Assembly (NCBI RefSeq): GCF_023517795.1
Contig: NZ_CP082928.1
Span: forward strand, 3,596,001-3,660,000
Length of the DNA stretch: 64,000 nucleotides
Direction: 5' to 3'
Origin: Pseudomonas fulva
GTDB lineage: Bacteria > Pseudomonadota > Gammaproteobacteria > Pseudomonadales > Pseudomonadaceae
Shown one piece after another: positions 38,278 to 46,619 of the stretch (its first letter is position 1; every line of letters begins with the position of its first letter). The notes below the pieces were generated by a model. The model saw only the letters and a program-made list of their open reading frames with translations, did no database searches and was not told where the DNA came from. Position numbers and translations under genes: made by a program.

Positions 38278-38344
38278 GGCGAGGCACCTCTGGGAGAGTG
38301 CCTCGATGCTAGGCGGGCAGTTCTGATGATCCCGTCAAGCAAAG

Positions 38345-38360
38345 GTGAAAAAAGTGTCAG
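38345..38360 (-). promoter_or_regulatory. Candidate ColR-binding site upstream of the methyltransferase-inaA operon
   Basis: Read on the minus strand the site is CTGACACTTTTTTCAC. It agrees with the ColR-box pattern I recall from P. putida, YYNA(C/G)NNYTTTTT(C/G)AC, at every defined position, and it differs at only two positions from the site between colR and the sulfatase gene. It overlaps the final codon of colS and precedes the methyltransferase start by 67 bases. Confidence 0.6.
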
Positions 38361-39628
38361 CTGGCAGGCTGGAGTGTCACCTGAAAGCAGCTGCCGGCCA
38401 CCGGCAGGCTGTGCACGGTGATCTGCCAGCCCTGGTGGGCGCAGATCCGCTTGACCAGCGACAACCCCAGGCCGAGGCCTTCGCCGCGGGCCTGCTCGCC
38501 GCGCACGAACGGGTCGAAGATCTGCTCGTGCTGCTGTTCGGGGATACCCACGCCACTGTCCTCGACACGAAAGCCGTCGGCGAGCAGGGTCAGTTTCACG
38601 AAGCCGCTTTCGGTGTAGTGCAGGGCATTGCGCAGCAGGTTGGCCATCACCGTGCGCAGCAGGGTGGGGTTGTAGACGCCCTCGTGCAGCGCCTGTACCT
38701 CGACCTGGAAGTCCAGGCCCTTCTCGCGCATCAGCGGCGCCCAGGTCTCCACCTGCTCGTCGGCGATCTGCCCGAGGCTGGCGCTGCCGGCGAACAGGCT
38801 CTCGTTGCCCTTGACCCGGGCCAGTTGCAGAAAGGTCTGCACCAGGTCCTGCATTTCCGCGCTGGCCCGTTCGATGCGTTGCACCTGCTTGCGCTGCATT
38901 GGCTGCAGGTCGACCTGGGAAAGCAACTCGCAGGAGCTGGCGATGACCATCAGCGGCGTGCGCAGCTCGTGGCTGACGTCGCTGGTGAACAGCCGCTCGC
39001 GCTCCAGGGACTGGCGCAGGCGGCCCAGGGTGCTGTCGAAGGCGGCGGCCAGCTGGCCCACTTCGTCGTCCGGGTATTCCGGTGCCAGGGCCGGCGCCAG
39101 TGGCAGCAACTGGTCGCGGTGGCGCACCTGGTTGGCCAGCTTGCTGACCGGGCGCATCACCCGCTCGGACATGAACCAGCCCAGCACCAGGGCGCCGAGC
39201 ACCGACAGCAGAAAGCCCGCCAGCACCACGTTGAACAGCACCTGCTCGCGCTTTTCGAACTCGCTCTGTTCCTGCACCAGCAGGTAGCGGTCGCCGTTGA
39301 TCAGCTGGGTGAAGATATAGAACGCGCGCTCGCCTTCGAGCTGCTCGCTGAAGCCGACCGGCAGGTCGGCGTAGCGTGGCGGAATGGCGTACTGCGGGTA
39401 GTTCGAGGCGAAGAAGCGGGTGCGTGAATCCAGGCGCGGCGCCTGGCCGCTCTTCAGGTCCTGCTGCACCACCACGCCCAGTTCCAGGGCCAGTTCCTCG
39501 GACACCAGGTGCTCTTCGATCAGGTGCACGATGGCCACGATGCTCAGGGAAAACACCCCGCTGACCAGGATGGTCATGGTCGCGAAGGCGATCAGGATGC
39601 GCCGGCGAAACGGCTGCTTACTTTGCAT
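38357..39628 (-). CDS. colS: Sensor histidine kinase ColS
   Basis: 423-residue membrane sensor kinase. Two membrane helices (about 10-35 and 131-152) enclose a periplasmic sensor of about 95 residues. A HAMP-like linker leads to the phosphorylated His220 in SDVSHELRTPL, then the ATPase boxes with NLLRNALHYT, VEDSGVGIP and GLGLGLSLV. The sensor has two ExxE motifs (Glu95/98 and Glu120/123); ExxE in P. putida ColS is reported to bind Fe(III)/Zn(II), so metal sensing is plausible. Its start overlaps the end of colR by 11 bases. Confidence 0.88.
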   Translation of the reverse strand: MQSKQPFRRRILIAFATMTILVSGVFSLSIVAIVHLIEEHLVSEELALELGVVVQQDLKSGQAPRLDSRTRFFASNYPQYAIPPRYADLPVGFSEQLEGERAFYIFTQLINGDRYLLVQEQSEFEKREQVLFNVVLAGFLLSVLGALVLGWFMSERVMRPVSKLANQVRHRDQLLPLAPALAPEYPDDEVGQLAAAFDSTLGRLRQSLERERLFTSDVSHELRTPLMVIASSCELLSQVDLQPMQRKQVQRIERASAEMQDLVQTFLQLARVKGNESLFAGSASLGQIADEQVETWAPLMREKGLDFQVEVQALHEGVYNPTLLRTVMANLLRNALHYTESGFVKLTLLADGFRVEDSGVGIPEQQHEQIFDPFVRGEQARGEGLGLGLSLVKRICAHQGWQITVHSLPVAGSCFQVTLQPAS

Positions 39629-40301
39629 CGGGGTTCGCCGCCAGGCGGTAGCCCACGCCGTGGACGGTGTGCAGCAGGGGCGCGGCGAAGGGCTTGTCGA
39701 TGGCCTGGCGCAGCTGGTGGATATGGCTGCGCAGGCTGTCGCTGTCCGGGCAATCGTCGCCCCATAGGGCTTCCTCCAGGGCTTCGCGACGGACCACGGC
39801 GGGCGAGCGCTGCATCAGGATGGCCAGCAGCTTCATGCCCAGCGGGTTGAGTTTGATCGGCACGCCGGCACGGGTCACGCTGAGCATGTCCAGGTCATAG
39901 GCCAGGTCGGCGACTTCCAGCAGGCGCCGGCGGTTGCCCTGGGAGCGGCGCAGGATGGCTTCGATGCGCGCCACCAGCTCGGACAGCGCGAAGGGCTTGA
40001 TCAGGTAGTCGTCGGCGCCGGCGCTCAGGCCCTGCAGGCGATCCTCCAGGGCATCGCGGGCGGTGAGCATGAGGATCGGGATGCTGCTGCGCGCCTCCTC
40101 ACGCAGGCGTCGGCACAGCTGGTAGCCGTCCAGGCCGGGCAGCATGATGTCCAGCACGATCAGGTCGTAATGCCCCTGGGTGGCCAGGTGCAGGCCACTC
40201 AAACCGTCCTGGGCGCAATCGGCCGTGTACCCCTTGAGCTGCAGGTAATCGAGGATATTGGCCAGGATGTCGCGGTTGTCTTCGATCACCAGTATGCGCA
40301 T
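39618..40301 (-). CDS. colR: Response regulator ColR
   Basis: 227-residue OmpR-type regulator. The receiver domain has the acidic pair in VIEDNRD, phospho-acceptor Asp51 in LIVLDIMLPGLDG, Thr in LTARD and Lys in IKPFALSEL. The winged-helix DNA-binding domain ends SDSLRSHIHQLRQAIDKPF. Adjacent genes (kinase downstream, then methyltransferase and inaA) identify it as ColR. It is divergent from the sulfatase operon, with a putative ColR site in the 105-bp gap. Confidence 0.9.
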   Translation of the reverse strand: MRILVIEDNRDILANILDYLQLKGYTADCAQDGLSGLHLATQGHYDLIVLDIMLPGLDGYQLCRRLREEARSSIPILMLTARDALEDRLQGLSAGADDYLIKPFALSELVARIEAILRRSQGNRRRLLEVADLAYDLDMLSVTRAGVPIKLNPLGMKLLAILMQRSPAVVRREALEEALWGDDCPDSDSLRSHIHQLRQAIDKPFAAPLLHTVHGVGYRLAANPDAK

Positions 40302-40322
40302 GCAACGTTCTCTTCACGGGGA

Positions 40323-40338
40323 TTGACGCTTTTTTCAC
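40323..40338 (+). promoter_or_regulatory. Candidate ColR-binding site between colR and the sulfatase operon
   Basis: TTGACGCTTTTTTCAC on the plus strand fits the same recalled ColR pattern at each defined position and matches the site at 38345-38360 at 14 of 16 positions. It lies 69 bases before the sulfatase ATG and 22 bases upstream of colR, so it could activate the operon and influence colRS itself. Confidence 0.6.
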
Positions 40339-40406
40339 ACGGCCATGACGAAGCCCTCACGGGGGCGACACGAGACTGCGCTCGTTCATCCAGCCAGGAT
40401 CATACG

Positions 40407-42362
40407 ATGCCACAGCTTCGCTACGCCCAACTACGTTACCTGTCGATCGTTCTGTGTGCCTGGGCGAGCGTGTTCCTGCTCACCCGCGGCGCGTTGCTGC
40501 TGGCCCACTGGCACGATGCCGGTGCCGGCGGCGCCGAGATCCTGCGCATCTTCGCGGTAGGGCTGGTCTACGACGCGACCTTTCTGCTGTATGCCGCGCT
40601 GCCGCTGGCGCTCTACCTGCTGCTCTGCCCGCACCGGCTGTGGCGCCACCGCGGTCATCGCGCCTTCCTGCACCTGCTGCTCGGCATCAGCCTGTTCGTG
40701 ATGCTGTTTACCGCCACCGCCGAATGGCTGTTCTGGGACGAGTTCGGCGTGCGCTTCAACTTTATCGCCGTGGACTACCTGGTGTACTCGGAGGAGGTGA
40801 TCAACAACATCCTCGAGTCGTACCCGGTGTATCCGCTGATCGCCGCACTGGCGCTGATGGCGGTGTTCCTGACGCTGGCCATGGCGCGCCCGCTCAACCG
40901 GGCACTGGCCGCGCCGCTGCTGCCGCACAAGGCAGCGCTCGGCGCCTGGAGCCTGGTGCTGGCCGGTGCCCTGCTGGCGACCCTGGCGGTCAACCAGAAC
41001 TTCCCCCGCGGGCTGGGTGGCAATGCCTACCAGAACGAGCTGGCCAGCAATGGCCCGTTCCAGTTCTTCGCCGCCTTTCGCAACAACGAGCTGGACTACA
41101 TGAAGTTCTACGCCACGCTGCCGGATCGGCAGGTCGGCTCGCTGCTGCGCCGGGAGGTGGCCGAAAGCAACACGCGGTTCGTCAACGACGACCCCGAGGA
41201 CATTCGCCGGGTGGTCGACAACCCGGGCCCGGAGCAGCGCCACAATGTGGTGCTGGTTACCGTCGAAAGCCTCAGCGCACGCTACCTGGGCGCCTTCGGC
41301 GATCCCCGTGGCCTGACACCCAACCTCGATGCGCTGAGCAAGCAGAGCCTGTTCTTCAGCAACCTGTACGCCACCGGCACGCGCACCGACCGCGGCCTGG
41401 AGGCGGTCACCCTGTCGATGCCGCCGACGCCGGGACGCTCGATCGTCAAACGCATCGGCCGCGAGTCCGGGTATGCCAGCCTCGGCCAGCAGTTCCGGGA
41501 CAAGGGCTACGACAGCGTATTTCTCTACGGCGGGCGCGGTTACTTCGACAACATGAACGCCTTCTTTGGTGGCAACGGCTACCGGATCGTCGACCAGAGC
41601 AGTGTCGCCAGCACGGACATGACCTTCCAGAACGCCTGGGGCATGTGCGACGAGGATCTGTATGCGCAGACCCTGCGCGTGGCCGACGCCGATCATGCCG
41701 CCGGCAAGCCGTTCTTCCTGCAACTGATGACCACCTCCAACCACCGCCCGTACACCTACCCGGATGGGCGCATAGACATCCCCTCCGGCAGCGGCCGCGA
41801 AGGCGCGTTGAAGTACACCGACTACGCCATTGGCCGCTTCCTGGCCGAGGCGAAAGGCAAGCCCTGGTTCGCCAACACCCTGTTCGTGTTCGTCGCCGAC
41901 CACACCGCCGGCAGCGCCGGCAAGGAAGACCTGCCGGTGGCCAACTACCACATTCCGCTGTTCATCTACGGCCCTGGCATCGTCACGCCGGCCGAGGTCA
42001 CCCGGCTTACCAGCCAGATCGATATCGCGCCGACCCTGCTGGGGCTGATGGGCTTCGATTACACCTCGACCTTCTTCGGCCACGACGTGCTGCGCGGCGA
42101 CGCGCCGCCCGGCCGTGCGCTGATCGGCAACTACCAGCATCTGGGCCTGTTCGATGGTCAGGACCTGGCGATTCTCAGCCCCAAACGCGCCATGCGCCGT
42201 CACGACGATGCCCTGGGCATCAGCCGTGAACAGGCCGCGGCCAAGAGTGACCAGCTGGTGGCGCGCGATATCGCCTACTACCAGGGCGCCAGCCATGACT
42301 TCACCCAGGGCCTGCTGAGCTGGCAGCCGGGCCGGTCGGCCGCTGTGGCCAGCCATCCATGA
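40407..42362 (+). CDS. LTA synthase-like membrane sulfatase (phosphoglycerol/phosphoethanolamine transferase type)
   Basis: 651 residues. Five membrane helices fill roughly residues 10-200. A periplasmic alkaline phosphatase-like domain follows, with metal ligand Glu in VVLVTVESLSARYLG, nucleophile Thr in ATGTRTDRGLEA and metal ligands Asp-His in FVADHT. This is the layout of lipoteichoic acid synthase and OpgB-like enzymes, which move phosphoglycerol or phosphoethanolamine from a phospholipid to an acceptor. The start has AGGA eight bases upstream. It is first in a four-gene unit with PAP2 and tyrosine-type phosphatases and divergent from colR. The acceptor is unknown. Confidence 0.85.
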   Translation: MPQLRYAQLRYLSIVLCAWASVFLLTRGALLLAHWHDAGAGGAEILRIFAVGLVYDATFLLYAALPLALYLLLCPHRLWRHRGHRAFLHLLLGISLFVMLFTATAEWLFWDEFGVRFNFIAVDYLVYSEEVINNILESYPVYPLIAALALMAVFLTLAMARPLNRALAAPLLPHKAALGAWSLVLAGALLATLAVNQNFPRGLGGNAYQNELASNGPFQFFAAFRNNELDYMKFYATLPDRQVGSLLRREVAESNTRFVNDDPEDIRRVVDNPGPEQRHNVVLVTVESLSARYLGAFGDPRGLTPNLDALSKQSLFFSNLYATGTRTDRGLEAVTLSMPPTPGRSIVKRIGRESGYASLGQQFRDKGYDSVFLYGGRGYFDNMNAFFGGNGYRIVDQSSVASTDMTFQNAWGMCDEDLYAQTLRVADADHAAGKPFFLQLMTTSNHRPYTYPDGRIDIPSGSGREGALKYTDYAIGRFLAEAKGKPWFANTLFVFVADHTAGSAGKEDLPVANYHIPLFIYGPGIVTPAEVTRLTSQIDIAPTLLGLMGFDYTSTFFGHDVLRGDAPPGRALIGNYQHLGLFDGQDLAILSPKRAMRRHDDALGISREQAAAKSDQLVARDIAYYQGASHDFTQGLLSWQPGRSAAVASHP

Positions 42363-42385
42363 AGCCGGTTGTCGAGGAGCACGCC

Positions 42386-43132
42386 ATGCACACGAGCTTT
42401 TCACCACTGCCGTCGCGCCCGTTCGACTTCCGGCTGTGGTTGGGTATACCGCTGGGCCTGATGGCCCTGTTGCTGGTGCTCGACCCCAAGCCGCTGGACT
42501 TCGCCCTGGCCGAAATGCTCTACGACCCGGTCACAGGGTTTGTCGGCGGGCGCAGTGCCTGGCTGGAAAACGTGCTGCACGACCAGGTCAAGATCCTGGT
42601 CATCTGCCTGGGCGTGGCCTGCATCGCCGCCTTTCTGGTCAGCCTGCTGCCGCTAAGGCTGCGAGGCTGGCGCCGCGAGCTGGGCTACCTGGTGCTGGCG
42701 CTGGGGCTGTCGACCAGCATCGTGCCGCCGCTCAAGACGCTCACCGCCGTGCAGTGCCCGTGGAGCCTCACCCAGTTCGGCGGCCATGAAGCCTTCAGCC
42801 CGCTGATCGGCGAGCGCCCGGTTACCGACAAGCCCGGGCGCTGCTGGCCAGGCGGCCATGCATCCACCGGCTTTGCGTTGCTGGCGCTGTATTTCGCCCT
42901 GCGTGACCGGCGCCCACGCCTGGCCCGTTGGGCGTTGGGTTTCGCCCTGACGCTGGGCTGCGTGCTGTCGCTCGGGCGGATGATGCAGGGTGCGCATTTT
43001 CTCTCCCATAACCTGTGGACGCTGCTGCTCGACTGGGTGACCGCCGTGCTCGGTTACCGCGTGCTGCTGTACCGCCGTGCGCCACAGCCGGCCTTGCCGT
43101 TGTCGGCCATGGGCCAGGAGCGACCGGCATGA
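42386..43132 (+). CDS. PAP2-family membrane phosphatase
   Basis: 248-residue protein with about five or six membrane helices. The three PAP2 motifs can be read: a lysine in PLKTLTAVQCPW, the GGH-type core CWPGGHASTGFALL and SLGRMMQGAHFLSH with the terminal histidine. Members remove or transfer phosphate from lipid phosphates at the outer face of the inner membrane. The start used has GAGGAG ahead of it; an alternative ATG at 42359 overlaps the sulfatase stop (ATGA) but lacks a ribosome site. The next gene overlaps its stop by ATGA, so the operon is tightly coupled. Confidence 0.85.
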   Translation: MHTSFSPLPSRPFDFRLWLGIPLGLMALLLVLDPKPLDFALAEMLYDPVTGFVGGRSAWLENVLHDQVKILVICLGVACIAAFLVSLLPLRLRGWRRELGYLVLALGLSTSIVPPLKTLTAVQCPWSLTQFGGHEAFSPLIGERPVTDKPGRCWPGGHASTGFALLALYFALRDRRPRLARWALGFALTLGCVLSLGRMMQGAHFLSHNLWTLLLDWVTAVLGYRVLLYRRAPQPALPLSAMGQERPA

Positions 43133-43770
43133 AGACGATGACCTTGCGCGTTCTGCTGCTCGCGCTGTTGTTCGGTGCGCCTTGCATGCCTGCCTGGAGC
43201 GCCATGCAAGGCGCTGCCACCGAGGCGCAGTGGGCCACACCGGTGGACAGAGCCTTCAACCTCTACCGCATGCAGCCCGGTCTGTATCGCAGCGCGCTGC
43301 CCACTGCCGTTCAGCAGGGTGAGCTGCAGGGCCTGAAGATCGCCACGGTGATCAACTTCTATCAGCGCAGCGATGCCGAGTGGTTGAGCGACTCGTCCAT
43401 TCGCCAGATCCACCAGCCCTTGCATGCCGATCGCGTCGATGACGCCGATGTGCTGCAGGCCCTGCGCAGCATCCGCCAGGCGCAGGCGCTTGGCCCGGTG
43501 CTGATTCACTGCAAGCACGGGCAGAACCGCACCGGCCTGATCGCGGCCATGTACCGCATCGTCTACCAGGGCTGGAGCAAGCAGCAGGCGCTTGCCGAAA
43601 TGCGTGGCGCCGGCTTCGGCGGCCAGGAGCGCTTCGAGGATGCCGAGCGCTATGTGCGCGAGGTCGATCTGGCGCGCTTCCACCAGGCCCTGGCCAGTGG
43701 CGCCTGCAGCACCAGCCCCTGGGCCTACTGCGCATTGCGCGACAAGTTGCTCGACGCCCTCAACGAGTAG
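43129..43770 (+). CDS. Exported dual-specificity/tyrosine phosphatase
   Basis: 213 residues. A signal peptide ends near MPAWSA (residue 25). The phosphatase P-loop HCKHGQNRTGL places the catalytic Cys at residue 128, with a general acid Asp probably in the HADRVDDADV stretch. The enzyme would act in the periplasm on a phosphorylated lipid, sugar or protein. Its ATG overlaps the stop of the PAP2 gene by four bases. Pairing of a PAP2 and a dual-specificity phosphatase with a sulfatase points to envelope-lipid phosphate handling. Confidence 0.87.
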   Translation: MKTMTLRVLLLALLFGAPCMPAWSAMQGAATEAQWATPVDRAFNLYRMQPGLYRSALPTAVQQGELQGLKIATVINFYQRSDAEWLSDSSIRQIHQPLHADRVDDADVLQALRSIRQAQALGPVLIHCKHGQNRTGLIAAMYRIVYQGWSKQQALAEMRGAGFGGQERFEDAERYVREVDLARFHQALASGACSTSPWAYCALRDKLLDALNE

Positions 43771-43783
43771 CGAGGTGATCACC

Positions 43784-44149
43784 ATGGCCAAAAGAGCCCT
43801 GCTTTTCCTGACGATGCTGCTGCCGCTGCTGGGCGGTTGTCAGAGTACACGCGACTACCTGCTCGCCCAGGGCTATCCGCCGGCCTTCGCCTCGGGCTAC
43901 GCCGATGGGTGCGCCAGCGGCGACAGCGCGGCCAAGGCGCTCGGTGCGTTTCGCAAGAACGTGCCGCAGTACCTGGCCGACAAGCAGTACGCCACCGGCT
44001 GGGATGATGGCTTCCAGCAATGCCAGGCCAGCGCCAACGCCGATATCGAGCGGCGCCTGCAGCCGGAGAACGATCGGGACCGTGATTGGCGCCACCAGGT
44101 CGACCAGGACATGGCCAAGGCCATGAGCCGTTCGCTGAAGCGCAGCTGA
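43784..44149 (+). CDS. Small outer-membrane-type lipoprotein
   Basis: 121 residues. A lipoprotein signal with lipobox LLGGC puts the acylated Cys near residue 19. The mature part is polar and has two similar Gly/Asp/Gly repeats (FASGYADGCASGDSAA and YATGWDDGFQQCQASA) followed by a charged C-terminus. I recognise no named family. It is the last gene of the sulfatase/PAP2/phosphatase operon, 13 bp after the phosphatase gene. Confidence 0.78.
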   Translation: MAKRALLFLTMLLPLLGGCQSTRDYLLAQGYPPAFASGYADGCASGDSAAKALGAFRKNVPQYLADKQYATGWDDGFQQCQASANADIERRLQPENDRDRDWRHQVDQDMAKAMSRSLKRS

Positions 44150-44233
44150 GTCGGTCGATTCGCGGTGCAGCGGCGCCTTTAAAAAGTCATCTGGACAGGG
44201 CACATTGAGGGGCCCGACCGTCGAGAACCCTGC

Positions 44234-45418
44234 ATGGCCCATGCCCCACGTGACGACCGCAGTCCCTGGTCGATCTTCCTGATCTTTCTACGCCTGGGGC
44301 TCACCTCGTTCGGCGGCCCGGTCGCCCATCTCGGCTACTTTCGCCAGGCGTTCGTCACTCGCCGGGGGTGGCTGAGCGAGGCGGCCTATGCGGAGCTGAT
44401 CGCCATCGCCCAGTTCATGCCTGGGGCGGCGAGCAGCAAGGTGGGCATGGCGATCGGGCTGTCCCAGGCTGGCTACCGTGGCGCACTGGCCGCATGGCTC
44501 GGCTTCACCCTGCCGTCGGCCCTGTTGCTGATGGCGTTCGCCTACGGTCTGGTCGCCAAGGGTGATGCCCTGGCCTCCGGTGCCTTGCAGGGCCTGAAGA
44601 TCGTCGCCGCCGCCATCGTCGCCCAGGCGGTGTGGGGCATGGCCCGTGCGCTGTGCCCGGATACCCCACGGCGGGTACTGATGCTGGTGGCGGCGGCCGT
44701 CGCGCTGCTGGTGCCGGGCGCCATCGGGCAGTTGGCGGTGATCATCGGCGCAGGCCTGGTTGGTATCGCACTGCTCAAGTCGAAGACGCCGGCCGTTGCC
44801 GATTCGCTGCCCATCGCTATAAGTCGAAGGGCCGGCACGCTCTGGCTGGCGCTCTTTGCGCTGCTGCTGGCTGGCCTGCCACTGCTGGCTCAGCTGCTGA
44901 ACAGTCCGTTGCTGAGTATGCTCGAGGTGTTCTACCGAACCGGCGCCCTGGTATTCGGCGGTGGCCACGTGATGCTGCCGCTGCTGCAGGCCGAGGTGGT
45001 GCCCAGCGGCCTGCTGGGCAACGACCTGTTCCTGGCCGGTTACGGCGCTACCCAGGCGGTGCCGGGCCCGCTGTTTACCTTCGCGGCCTTCCTCGGCACG
45101 GCCATGGCCGGCTGGCTGGGCGGCCTGCTGTGTCTGCTGGCGATCTTCGCGCCATCGTTTCTGCTGCTGGTCGGTGTGCTGCCATTCTGGGCGAGATTGC
45201 GCACTTGGCCGCGCCTGCAGGCGGCGATGGCGGGGGTGAATGCCGGGGTGGTCGGTTTGCTGCTGGCCACGCTCTACCAGCCGGTAGGCACGGGCGCCGT
45301 CGGCAACCTGCTGGACTTCGCTCTGGTGCTGCTCGCCCTGCTGGCGCTGATGGCCGGCAAGCTGCCGCCGTGGTTGGTGGTGCTGGCTGGTGCGCTTGTC
45401 GGCCTGCTCGTACTGTGA
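44234..45418 (+). CDS. chrA: Chromate transporter ChrA
   Basis: 394-residue two-domain CHR family membrane protein. Both halves carry the CHR motifs: FLRLGLTSFGGPVAHLGYFR with the following QFMPGAASSKVGMAIG in the first, and RTGALVFGGGHVMLPLLQAEV with GYGATQAVPGPLFTFAAFLG in the second. By family it exports chromate (or related oxyanions) from the cytoplasm. It is a single gene with no chrB regulator next to it. The 84-bp gap before it contains no clear terminator. Confidence 0.92.
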   Translation: MAHAPRDDRSPWSIFLIFLRLGLTSFGGPVAHLGYFRQAFVTRRGWLSEAAYAELIAIAQFMPGAASSKVGMAIGLSQAGYRGALAAWLGFTLPSALLLMAFAYGLVAKGDALASGALQGLKIVAAAIVAQAVWGMARALCPDTPRRVLMLVAAAVALLVPGAIGQLAVIIGAGLVGIALLKSKTPAVADSLPIAISRRAGTLWLALFALLLAGLPLLAQLLNSPLLSMLEVFYRTGALVFGGGHVMLPLLQAEVVPSGLLGNDLFLAGYGATQAVPGPLFTFAAFLGTAMAGWLGGLLCLLAIFAPSFLLLVGVLPFWARLRTWPRLQAAMAGVNAGVVGLLLATLYQPVGTGAVGNLLDFALVLLALLALMAGKLPPWLVVLAGALVGLLVL

Positions 45419-45448
45419 CGGTCTCTACCATCGGCAGGGACGACGAGC

Positions 45449-45667
45449 ATGGCTTTCGATTGGCACGGCGGCACCATCACCCGCGATACGCCGGTGAGCA
45501 GCAATTACCGCAACACCCAGAACGTGCGCCGCTTCATGAGCGCGCAGTGTGGCACCGGCTTTCGCTTCGACCGGCCGCTCATGGCCTGGATTCGCAGCGG
45601 CGCGCCGCGCACCATGGGCGATGTGGTCGACGAATGGACACGCCGTAACGGCGCTGTCCAGGCCTGA
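45449..45667 (+). CDS. DUF6434 domain small protein
   Basis: 72 residues: MAFDWHGGTITRDTPVSSNY then RNTQNVRRFMSAQCGTGFRF and MGDVVDEWTRR. This is the DUF6434 pattern, a small domain often fused to SAP-like segments, with no known function. It starts 30 bases after chrA with ACGAGC upstream and may ride on its transcript. The stop TGA is contributed by the first bases of the inverted-repeat element that follows. Confidence 0.78.
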   Translation: MAFDWHGGTITRDTPVSSNYRNTQNVRRFMSAQCGTGFRFDRPLMAWIRSGAPRTMGDVVDEWTRRNGAVQA

Positions 45668-45872
45668 GAACCTTTTCATAACCTTTCCGCCCAGGTTGGC
45701 AGCTAAGTGGCGGGAGCGGCCATTTGCAGGCCGTAGGGTGGATGACGCCTTTCTCATCCACCATTGCGATCCTGAGGTGGTGGACGGGTGAAGCGTCGTC
45801 CACCCTACGAAAGGCCGCTTCTGCCTTGTAGTTGCTGCTTGATGCGCATAAAGATCGTGAACAGGCTCTGAG
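45664..45872. repeat. Terminal-inverted-repeat element, copy B (between convergent genes)
   Basis: The ends CTGAGAACCTTTTCATAACCTTT (left) and, inverted, CTCAGAGCCTGTTCACGATCTTT (right) match at 17 of 23 positions. The core is a GTAGGGTGGA...TCCACCCTAC palindrome (about 45733-45810). The outer parts, containing GGCAGCTAAGTGGCG and GGCCGCTTCTGCCTTG, recur in copy C at 50.2-50.4 kb in the same order. The element starts within the stop codon of the DUF6434 gene and ends nine bases before the stop codon of the HAD gene on the other strand. Confidence 0.8.
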
Positions 45873-45880
45873 ACCGGCTT

Positions 45881-46567
45881 CTAGTCGCTGCCGTGGCGCA
45901 GGCGTTCCACCAGCGGCGGCAGCTCGCTCATGCGCCCGATCAGGTGCTGAACGCCCAGTTGGCGCAGGGCTTCGCCATGCTCGGGCGGAATATGGCTGGC
46001 GCCGAGAAAGCCGATCACCTGCATGCCTGCGGTCAGCGCCGCCGTGGCGCCGGTGATGCTGTCCTCGACCACCAGGCAGCGGCTCGGGTCGACGCCGGCG
46101 CGTTCGGCGGCCAGCAGGTAGAGGTCCGGTGCCGGCTTGGGCCGTTCGACCTGATCGGCGCTGAAGGCCCCGATGTTGACCCGCTCGACCAGCTCGCAGC
46201 GCTGCAGGGCGAAGGCCAGCGCATCGGCGTAGCTGTTGGAGGCCACGGCCAGCGGCAGGTCGATCTGCAGCAGCGCTTCACGCACGCCGTCGATCGGCTT
46301 TACCTGCTCGCGGATCAGCGCCTTGGTGATGGCGCGGTTCTTCTCCAGAAAGCCCTCGGGCAACGGCTTGCCGAAATGCGCCTCGGCGCGGGCCATGATG
46401 TCGCGGGTCTGCAAACCGAAGGTGCCGGCCAGTACCACGTCCAGTTCGTGGGCCGGGTAGTGTTCGGCCAGGGCGGCATGCAGATGGCGCTCGGCGATGA
46501 TCTCGCTGTCGATCAAGACGCCGTCGCAGTCGCAGATCAGCAGTTCGATGGGCGGTTTCGGCGGCAT
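45881..46567 (-). CDS. HAD-superfamily phosphatase (beta-phosphoglucomutase-like)
   Basis: 228-residue HAD hydrolase with motif I LLICDCDGVLIDS, motif II in LAVASNSYADAL, the lysine in RPKPAPDLYLLAAE and motif IV VVEDSITGATAA. The cap insertion after motif I places it in the PGMB/YieH-like subfamily, which hydrolyse small phosphorylated metabolites. AGGAG precedes the ATG. It lies 52 bases after the amino acid permease gene on the same strand. Confidence 0.88.
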   Translation of the reverse strand: MPPKPPIELLICDCDGVLIDSEIIAERHLHAALAEHYPAHELDVVLAGTFGLQTRDIMARAEAHFGKPLPEGFLEKNRAITKALIREQVKPIDGVREALLQIDLPLAVASNSYADALAFALQRCELVERVNIGAFSADQVERPKPAPDLYLLAAERAGVDPSRCLVVEDSITGATAALTAGMQVIGFLGASHIPPEHGEALRQLGVQHLIGRMSELPPLVERLRHGSD

Positions 46568-46619
46568 GGCAGGCTGTCTCCTGTAAAAGCGGGAGGGCCT
46601 GTGTAACACAGAAACCCGT

